Source: SZUA-36 sp963727635 (GTDB lineage Bacteria > Pseudomonadota > Gammaproteobacteria > Xanthomonadales > SZUA-36). From it: DNA of 64,000 nt. The stretch is from assembly GCA_963727635.1 (NCBI GenBank), contig CAVSHP010000028.1, positions 56,117 to 120,116 on the forward strand, in the 5' to 3' direction. Of this stretch, positions 53,993-64,000 are shown one piece after another (position 1 is the stretch's first letter; each line of letters begins with the position of its first letter). Under the pieces are notes generated by a model. It worked only from the letters and a program-made list of their open reading frames with translations. It was not told where the DNA came from and ran no database searches. The position numbers were made by a program, and so were the translations under genes.

Positions 53993-54697
53993 TCAATCTA
54001 CCGCTTCGGTGCTGAGTTGGCCCTTGTTCAGGTACAGGGTTCTGCTCGCGCGGGCCGCGGCATGGATATCGTGTGTCACCATGATGATGGTTTTGCCCTG
54101 TTCCGTATTCAGAGCCTGCAGAAGATCGAGAATTTCATCGCCGGACTTGCGGTCGAGATCACCGGTCGGCTCATCGCACAGCAGCAGGGTCGGGTCGGTC
54201 ACGATCGCACGTGCGATACCGGTACGCTGCTGTTCGCCACCGGACAATTGCCGTGGATAATGACCTGAGCGGTGTGACAGGCCGACGATCTCCAGCGCGA
54301 TGGCCGCACGTTTTTTTCGTTCCGCCTTGGAAAGCTTGGTCAGCAACAACGGCAACTCGACATTTTTCTGCGCGGTAAGCACCGGCATCAGGTTATAAAA
54401 CTGGAAAACCAGACCCACGTGCCGCGCACGCCAGCCGGCCAGCTTGCGGTCGGAAAGCTTGTCGATACGCTGACCCCCGACCTCGACCGCGCCTTCGCTG
54501 GGCCGGTCCAGGCCGCCGACCAGGTTCAGCAAAGTCGATTTGCCGGAACCGGAAGGACCCATCAACGCGAGGAATTCGCCCCTGGGGATTTCCAGGTCCA
54601 GGCCACCCAACACGTGAATCTCTTCGGAGCCGCGCTTGAATATCTTATCGACCCCGCTGACCTTGACCAGGGTGTCATTGTCCTTGTTATCCGTCAT
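53993..54697 (-). CDS. ABC transporter ATP-binding protein (LolD/MacB type)
   Basis: A 234-residue ATPase. FLALMGPSGSGKSTLLNLVG is Walker A, YPRQLSGGEQQRTGIARAIV the signature and LLLCDEPTGDLD Walker B; MVTHDIH is the H-loop. VGLVFQFYNLMPVLTAQKNV is typical of LolD/MacB ATPases. Its start overlaps the adaptor stop by ATGA (54694-54697), so they are translationally coupled, with the permeases following. Confidence 0.93.
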   Translation of the reverse strand: MTDNKDNDTLVKVSGVDKIFKRGSEEIHVLGGLDLEIPRGEFLALMGPSGSGKSTLLNLVGGLDRPSEGAVEVGGQRIDKLSDRKLAGWRARHVGLVFQFYNLMPVLTAQKNVELPLLLTKLSKAERKKRAAIALEIVGLSHRSGHYPRQLSGGEQQRTGIARAIVTDPTLLLCDEPTGDLDRKSGDEILDLLQALNTEQGKTIIMVTHDIHAAARASRTLYLNKGQLSTEAVD

Positions 54698-55908
54698 CCG
54701 TTAGTTTCCTTGACACGATCACCGGTTTTAAGACCGGCTGGTGCATTGATAATAACCTTTTCCCCACCCGCAAGGCCCGCGGTCACAAGTATGTCCTTAC
54801 CCCGTTCCCCCGCCGTCGAAATGGCGCGTCGTTCGACCAGGTTATCAGCCACCAGCAACACATATTGCTTGCCGCCGCTTTCACTGACCGCCGATTGTGG
54901 AACCAGGACACCCGCGCTGCTGTTTGCAACCGAACCGTCTGACTCCTGGAATGCAACCTTCACCCCCATGTCCGGCAGGATACGCGGGTCCAGTTCATCG
55001 AAACCCACACGCACTTCAACCGTGGCTTTTTGCCGGTCGGCCGTGGGTATGATCGCGATGACATGGGCGGGAATCGCCCAGTCCGGGTAAGCATCCAGCG
55101 TGGCGACGACCTGCTGGCCCGGATTGACCCGGTTGATATAGGCTTCATTGACATCGATTTCGATTTCCAGGGAACTCATGTCAACGATGGTCCCGATACC
55201 CGTACGGGTGAATCCACCGCCGGCTGAAATGGGTGAAATCATTTCACCCGGCTGGGCGTTCTTGGCCACGACGACCCCCGCAAAAGGTGCGCGGATAACC
55301 GCGTCGTCCAGTTGCTGCTTGTAAACATCCAACTGTTTCTCCGCGACCTTCACCTCCGCCTGCTTGTGTCCGAGTTGCGCTGCCAGCGAATCGGAAAGCG
55401 CGCGGGCACGGTCAATTTCAGCCCCGCTGGACAAGCCGCGTTCAACCAGGCTGAGGGTGCGTTCGTAATTGGAACGGGCCTCGGTCAGCAGGGCCTGGGT
55501 TTCCTTGAGTGAAGATTCCGAAGAGTGTAACTGGGCCTCGGCCAGCGCATAGCTGGTGCCTAAATTGGAGTCGTCCAAACGCGCCAGGACCTGGTCCTTT
55601 TGCACCTCCATACCTTCTTCGATCAGGACATCCACGACCTTTCCGGTAAATTTGGAAGAGACCGTCGCCTGCCGTCTCGCCGTCACGTAGCCGGAAGCGT
55701 TCAACACGGTATTTGCGGCCTGGCTGGAAATTTCACGCGCGGCCACGGTGCGCACTTCGAACGCAGCATCCGGCTTCAAAAACATCCAGGAAGCCACGCC
55801 TGCCGCAATTACGACCAAAGCGATCAGCCACCACCACCCGCGCCCCGAATGGGATTCCACTTCCGGTTCACGTTCAATTTTCAGCTGGTCAAGCTTGCTC
55901 GTACTCAT
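54694..55908 (-). CDS. MacA-like periplasmic adaptor (membrane fusion protein)
   Basis: A 404-residue adaptor. One N-terminal helix (WWWLIALVVIAAGVASWMFL), then biotinyl-lipoyl halves (GYVTARRQATVSSKFTGKVV and AVIRAPFAGVVVAKNAQPGE) flanking a helical hairpin (SLKETQALLTEARSNYERTL onward), a beta-barrel domain and a membrane-proximal domain ending GEKVIINAPAGLKTGDRVKE. It links the inner-membrane ABC subunits to an outer-membrane channel. It is the first gene of the operon. No TolC gene is present here. Confidence 0.9.
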   Translation of the reverse strand: MSTSKLDQLKIEREPEVESHSGRGWWWLIALVVIAAGVASWMFLKPDAAFEVRTVAAREISSQAANTVLNASGYVTARRQATVSSKFTGKVVDVLIEEGMEVQKDQVLARLDDSNLGTSYALAEAQLHSSESSLKETQALLTEARSNYERTLSLVERGLSSGAEIDRARALSDSLAAQLGHKQAEVKVAEKQLDVYKQQLDDAVIRAPFAGVVVAKNAQPGEMISPISAGGGFTRTGIGTIVDMSSLEIEIDVNEAYINRVNPGQQVVATLDAYPDWAIPAHVIAIIPTADRQKATVEVRVGFDELDPRILPDMGVKVAFQESDGSVANSSAGVLVPQSAVSESGGKQYVLLVADNLVERRAISTAGERGKDILVTAGLAGGEKVIINAPAGLKTGDRVKETNG

Positions 55909-56005
55909 TGGTTTTTTTCAGGGGATTCATTTATACGAAGCGCATCATTATACATTCAGTGCAACAAAGCCGAGACTAAAATAACCCGTCCGGCGATGTG
56001 CGATC

Positions 56006-56554
56006 TCATTCCTGCGCCTGCTCGACAAGGATCAATTTTTCGGTATCAAATCCATACGATTTCGCCTTTGCAACCAGCCCATCAAAAATGTCTTTTTCCA
56101 TCGTTGGTGTTCTCGACAAAATCCACAGGTAACCCGTGTCCGGCCCGACGACCAGTGACCATTGGTAGTTCTGCTTATCAAGTGCGATTACGTTGTAAGC
56201 GCCGTAGAACGGTCCAAAAAAAGATACCTTCAGTTTCCCGGTTGTCGTGTCATCGACAAAATAGGCCTTGCCCTCCGCCTCGTCCCACTTACCGTCAGCG
56301 GTCTTGTAACCACGATTGATAACACGCACGCCGCCATCATCACGCAAGCTGTACTGCGCTGTCACATTGGATAATCCGCGTTCGAAGGAGTGATCCAGGC
56401 GGGCGATCTCATACCATTTACCCAGGTACTTCTCTATGTCGAACTCCTTAACGGGCTCGACACCCTTGGGTATACCAAGACAACCGGTCAAACTAAAAAC
56501 AACCAGGATTCCCAACAAGGATATTTGATTTAAAGGCTTAACTAAATGTTTCAT
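56006..56554 (-). CDS. blc: Outer-membrane lipoprotein, lipocalin Blc-like
   Basis: A 182-residue lipocalin from ATG 56554, with GAGGAGAG upstream. The lipoprotein signal ends in LTGC. GKWYEIARLDHSFERGLSNV is the first lipocalin motif, and GPFYGAYNVIALDKQNYQWS and YLWILSRTPTMEKDIFDGLV follow. Blc binds lysophospholipids or fatty acids in the outer membrane and responds to envelope stress. The start sits 12 bp beyond the stop of the small gene at 56566. Confidence 0.9.
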   Translation of the reverse strand: MKHLVKPLNQISLLGILVVFSLTGCLGIPKGVEPVKEFDIEKYLGKWYEIARLDHSFERGLSNVTAQYSLRDDGGVRVINRGYKTADGKWDEAEGKAYFVDDTTTGKLKVSFFGPFYGAYNVIALDKQNYQWSLVVGPDTGYLWILSRTPTMEKDIFDGLVAKAKSYGFDTEKLILVEQAQE

Positions 56555-56565
56555 GCAAACTCTCC

Positions 56566-56802
56566 TCAACTCAAAACGTCCAGTTCGAAATTAATGTCCA
56601 GTGCCCGGGCCTGAATGACAGGACATCCATGATACTGTTTTTTTGGGTCCTGGAGATGTGCCGGATCGAAGCCACCAGGTATCCCGTTTTTCACCGAAGA
56701 CCATTGTGACCGACCCTTTCTTTGAAATCGGTCAGGGCTGAAATTTTCCTCAATGTGTTTCCTCATTGGTTCAAGGCGTTCGCCGCTGTCTGCAGTGCGC
56801 AT
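56566..56802 (-). CDS. Hypothetical small protein upstream of the lipocalin gene
   Basis: A 78-residue basic protein from ATG 56802, with AGAAGGG five bases upstream. It contains RFQRKGRSQWSSVKNGIPGG and DPAHLQDPKKQYHGCPVIQA. I recognise no family; it has one Cys and no membrane segment. A Shine-Dalgarno and its position 12 bp before the lipocalin ORF support it as a real first gene of the operon, although a gene remnant cannot be excluded. Confidence 0.5.
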   Translation of the reverse strand: MRTADSGERLEPMRKHIEENFSPDRFQRKGRSQWSSVKNGIPGGFDPAHLQDPKKQYHGCPVIQARALDINFELDVLS

Positions 56803-57184
56803 AAAACCCTTCTGGTTTCAGTGTCGCTATCATAACAATTTATATATTATTATACATTAATTATATATATTTTATAAACAACTACCTATTATCTATCCTA
56901 TCTGTATTGAATTATGCTTCGTTAATTTAAGTATATATAGTTAAAACATTACACTTATGCAATTAGTAGATATACAGCAACACCCTTGAAATAATTACGA
57001 TGAGGGCTTTACTTTACTTATACATTTATTATACATTATGATCTCATTGTGAGTGAAGAGCCATCGGGCTTATTCATTACTTGAGACGGATACGGGGTTA
57101 AATTCGCACCGGTATTCATACCAAGAGCGGAATCGGCCGCACCGCCACTAAACAGTGGCTAATGACGAAACGAAGGAGTTGATC
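56803..57184. other. AT-rich intergenic region
   Basis: This 382-bp gap contains a strikingly AT-rich core at about 56820-57050, made of runs such as TATATATTATTATACATTAA, in a GC-rich neighbourhood. TTATTATACATTA occurs twice, at 56847-56859 and 57026-57038. It separates divergent genes (lipocalin unit and DUF4397 gene), so promoters and an H-NS-type binding stretch are plausible. Confidence 0.6.
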
Positions 57185-58267
57185 ATGTCACTTAGAAGTT
57201 TGTACCTAATAACTGCGGCGACCATGTTGTTCAGTCAATTGGCATCGGCAAATGCCCGGGTCATGGTCGCCCACTTTGCACCTTTTGCCGAAGATATCGC
57301 GGATACGTCGGTCAGTGTCGCCCTGAACGGTAACGTTGCACTTGAAAACGTCAAGTTCAAGGATTTTACGGGTTATATCGAGTTGCAACCCGGTGTATGG
57401 ACGGTCGATATCATTCCCACCGGGTCATCCACAGCTGCCATTAGCCAAAACTTTTCCCTGGAAGACGGCAAGGATTACACTGTTTTTGCATCCGGAAACG
57501 GAACCCTTCAACCGCTGGAATTATTTGCCCTGGTTGATGACAATACCGCGCCTGCCGCGGGCAACGTTAAAGTCAGGGTGGTACACGCGGCGCCATTTGC
57601 GTCTACCCTGGAAGGGACTGAAGTTTCCATCCGTACCGCGGGCGGGGATCTCGTAGGTGGACTGCAGGGCGTGCCTTATGCTGTTGCCAGCGGTTACCTC
57701 GAATTACCTGCTGATACCTATGACCTCAAGGTGGCTTCAAATAATGGCCAGGTAAACTATATTGATCCATTGCCGGTGACGCTGCCGGAAGGCACGATCG
57801 TCACCTTGTTTGCAGTAGGTGATATCGTCACACAGGACCTGTCCATCATTGCCACACCGATCGCCGAACTGCCGCTTCGTGCCCCGGTTGATAACTCGGC
57901 CAACGGTGCATTCAGACTCGACGGTTCTAGCGCGGAGGGATTTCTTCTCGTGCCGATCCCGGCACAAAATCGCCTGGTCGGAAGCTGGTACACCTTTAAT
58001 GGCGACGGCGAACCGCTGTGGTTTACCTTTGATAGCTGCCTGTCAGACGAAAGCGGTTGTTCAACACCCGGCGCTTTCGATGGCATGAGCGCATTGACGA
58101 CCTTGTATCAAAGCTCGGGAGGCATGCAGCAAATGACCGTGCCGGTGGGTACTATCGAATTCAACGTCGTCAGTTGCGACCTGGTTGAAGCCATGGTCAC
58201 GGTCGGACAGAGCGTCACCATGTATGATGGTATTAGAGTCACGCCCTCTGCGTCGTGTGCGCCCTGA
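57185..58267 (+). CDS. Exported DUF4397-domain protein
   Basis: A 360-residue exported protein. ATG 57185 has AAGGAG upstream, and the signal is SLRSLYLITAATMLFSQLAS. Two DUF4397 units follow: VMVAHFAPFAEDIADTSVSV with GYIELQPGVWTVDIIPTGSS, and VRVVHAAPFASTLEGTEVSI with GYLELPADTYDLKVASNN. The C-terminal third, about 240-360 (LVGSWYTFNGDGEPLWFTFD and onward), is a separate beta domain with several Cys residues (SCLSDESGCS, VVSCDLVEA, ASCAP) likely forming disulfides. The role is unknown, probably cell surface or secreted. Confidence 0.85.
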   Translation: MSLRSLYLITAATMLFSQLASANARVMVAHFAPFAEDIADTSVSVALNGNVALENVKFKDFTGYIELQPGVWTVDIIPTGSSTAAISQNFSLEDGKDYTVFASGNGTLQPLELFALVDDNTAPAAGNVKVRVVHAAPFASTLEGTEVSIRTAGGDLVGGLQGVPYAVASGYLELPADTYDLKVASNNGQVNYIDPLPVTLPEGTIVTLFAVGDIVTQDLSIIATPIAELPLRAPVDNSANGAFRLDGSSAEGFLLVPIPAQNRLVGSWYTFNGDGEPLWFTFDSCLSDESGCSTPGAFDGMSALTTLYQSSGGMQQMTVPVGTIEFNVVSCDLVEAMVTVGQSVTMYDGIRVTPSASCAP

Positions 58268-58291
58268 GTACAGGCGTTTAGCAGACAGAAC

Positions 58292-58320
58292 AAAACGGAG
58301 AGCCCAGGCTCTCCGTTTTT
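58292..58320. terminator. Bidirectional terminator between DUF4397 gene and gltD
   Basis: CGGAGAGCC and GGCTCTCCG, nine-base perfect arms with a CA loop, are flanked by AAAA and by a run of at least five T. It lies 24 bp after the DUF4397 stop and just beyond the gltD stop, serving both convergent genes. Confidence 0.85.
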
Positions 58321-58323
58321 TAT

Positions 58324-59744
58324 TTACCGCTTCAGATATTGAACAATTCCATCCGCAGCCTTGCGGGCATCGGCGATAGCGGTGACGACAAGGTCGGCGC
58401 CACGCACCATGTCGCCGGCCGCGAAAATTTTCGGATTGGCAGTCTGGAACGCAAACCGGTCACTATCTTCAGCTTCCACCAGGCCCCATTGATTGGTGCG
58501 GATACCGTGCTCACCGAACCAGTTTTCCGGCGACGCCTGGAAACCGTAAGCCACGATGACGGCATCGGCATCGATCAGGGTTTCACTGCCCTCGACCACT
58601 TGCGGACGACGGCGCCCGGATTCATCCGGCTTGCCAAGACGTGTTTCAACCACTTTGACTGCGGTGGCTAGTCCCTGTTCTTCAACCACTTCCAGGGCCT
58701 GGACATTGAATCGGAATTGCACACCTTCTTCCACGGCGTTGGACACTTCGGTCTGTGATCCCGGCATGTTTTCACGGTCACGCCGGTAAAGACAATGTAC
58801 CTCGCTGGCGCCCTGGCGTATCGCGGTGCGGACACAATCCATGGCGGTATCGCCACCACCCAGCACCACCACGCGCTGATCTTTCAGACCGATGAATGCA
58901 TGCTCGCCGGCGGGCATGCCGAGAACGGACTTGGTGTTGCCGATCAGGTAATCGAGCGCCTTGTATACCCCACTGGCACTTTCACCAGGCATACCGCCTT
59001 GCATCGGCGTGTAAGCGCCCAGGCCGAGGAATACTGCATCGTGATTTTCCAGCAGATCGTTGAAAGAGATATCCCGGCCGATACAGGTATTCAAGACAAA
59101 CTCGATACCCATGCCTTCGAGAATCCCGCGGCGGGTCCTGATGATTTTGTGTTCCAACTTGAATTCGGGAATACCGAAAGACAGCAGGCCGCCGATTTCG
59201 GGGTGCTTGTCATAGACGACCGCCTTGACCCCGTTGCGGGTCAAGACATCGGCACAGGCCAGGCCTGCCGGGCCGGCGCCGATGACCGCTACCCTGTGGC
59301 CGGTTGAGACGACACCTGAAAGGTCCGGACGCCAGCCTTGTGCAAATGCGGTATCGGTGATGTGCCGTTCGACTGCGCCGATGGTCACGGCGCCGTAGCC
59401 GCTGTTGAGTGTACATGCCCCTTCGCAGAGACGGTCCTGCGGGCAGATGCGGCCACAGATTTCCGGCAGGCTGTTGGTCTGATGCGCCAGTTCGGCCGCT
59501 TCGAATATCCGGCCCTCGGCAGCCAGTTTGAGCCAGTCCGGGATGTAATTGTGCACCGGGCATTTCCACTGGCAATACGGGTTGCCGCAGGCGATACAGC
59601 GTTCCGACTGCGCCGAACATTCCTGCTGCTCGTATGGATCATAGATCTCGAGGAATTCATGTTTGCGTGATTCAGTGGAGTGCTTGTGCGGCGCAGCGCG
59701 ATTCCGGTCGATGAACTCGAAGCGGGTGCGTATATTGAGCTTGC

Positions 59745-59748
<4 letters not shown>
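58324..59748 (-). CDS. gltD: Glutamate synthase (NADPH) small subunit
   Basis: A 474-residue flavoprotein passing electrons from NADPH to GltB. N-terminal cysteine clusters CIACGNPYCQWKCPVHN and CGRICPQDRLCEGAC bind [4Fe-4S] clusters. FAD and NADPH motifs are VAVIGAGPAGLACADVL and VVVLGGGDTAMDCVRTA. Size is typical. Its ATG overlaps the gltB stop (ATGA, 59745-59748), the usual gltB-gltD coupling. A terminator follows the stop. Confidence 0.95.

Positions 59749-64000
<4,252 letters not shown>

Overview
The window looks like chromosomal DNA of a free-living, moderately GC-rich gammaproteobacterium, perhaps a marine or sediment lineage. This is inferred from gene content: glutamate synthase gltBD, ergothioneine genes egtB-egtD, a GshB-type ATP-grasp enzyme, a PA3496-like small protein, AlgP/H1-like lysine-alanine-rich proteins, a TPR/TolB-like signalling protein and many secreted amidohydrolases and peptidases. 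No rRNA, tRNA, CRISPR array, phage module or transposase gene was recognised.

Layout. 0-2.4 kb: the 5' end of a TIR-domain gene running off the left edge, coupled to a 111-residue partner, then a secreted protein with a frameshift. 2.5-6 kb: exported degradative enzymes (amidohydrolase, pectinesterase, GH16 with fibronectin-III domain). 6-9.1 kb: small genes, an anchored oxidoreductase and two gene remnants. 9.3-16.1 kb: H1-like protein, polyphosphate glucokinase (frameshifted), cupin, an amidohydrolase divergent from a membrane AraC regulator, tag, an MFS permease. 16.2-20.7 kb: a MerR regulator with a stand-alone copy of its C-terminal domain, a membrane protein, an SH3-like plus metallo-beta-lactamase protein, a MESH1-like ppGpp hydrolase. 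21-28 kb: a second H1-like gene, Zn alcohol dehydrogenase, a CFA-like methyltransferase overlapping a geranylgeranyl-reductase-like flavoprotein, a DksA/TraR protein, a crotonase and a possible macro-domain-like protein. 28-37.3 kb: S9 peptidase, an ArsR-type regulator with a palindromic operator, gshB, MazG-like, Trp-rich and CBS proteins, the TPR protein, egtD-egtB. 37.5-47.2 kb: a membrane protein, dihaem cytochrome, M20 peptidase, two outer-membrane barrels, PPK2, an ABC exporter, a BaiN/HI0933 flavoprotein, a small acidic protein. 47.2-48 kb: a non-coding, palindrome-rich stretch with a 203-bp element bounded by perfect 31-bp inverted repeats. 48-58.3 kb: a hydrolase-membrane fusion, an ACT protein, a MacAB-like ABC efflux operon, lipocalin and a DUF4397 protein. 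58.3-64 kb: gltD-gltB, the latter running off the right edge.

Themes. Low-molecular-weight thiols and metalloid response (arsR-gshB, egtBD), polyphosphate use (ppgK, ppk2), stringent response (ppGpp hydrolase, DksA-like) and envelope remodelling recur. The most promising possibly undescribed units are the methyltransferase/flavoprotein pair at 22.9-25.4 kb, the arsR-gshB unit with Cys-Cys motifs and a shared operator, the MerR plus detached-domain pair, the TIR pair and the 203-bp element.

Data quality. At least seven otherwise intact genes are split by single-base indels (gltB alone by about eight), many in short homopolymers. The simplest reading is residual sequencing error, so broken genes here should not be taken as true pseudogenes without checking.
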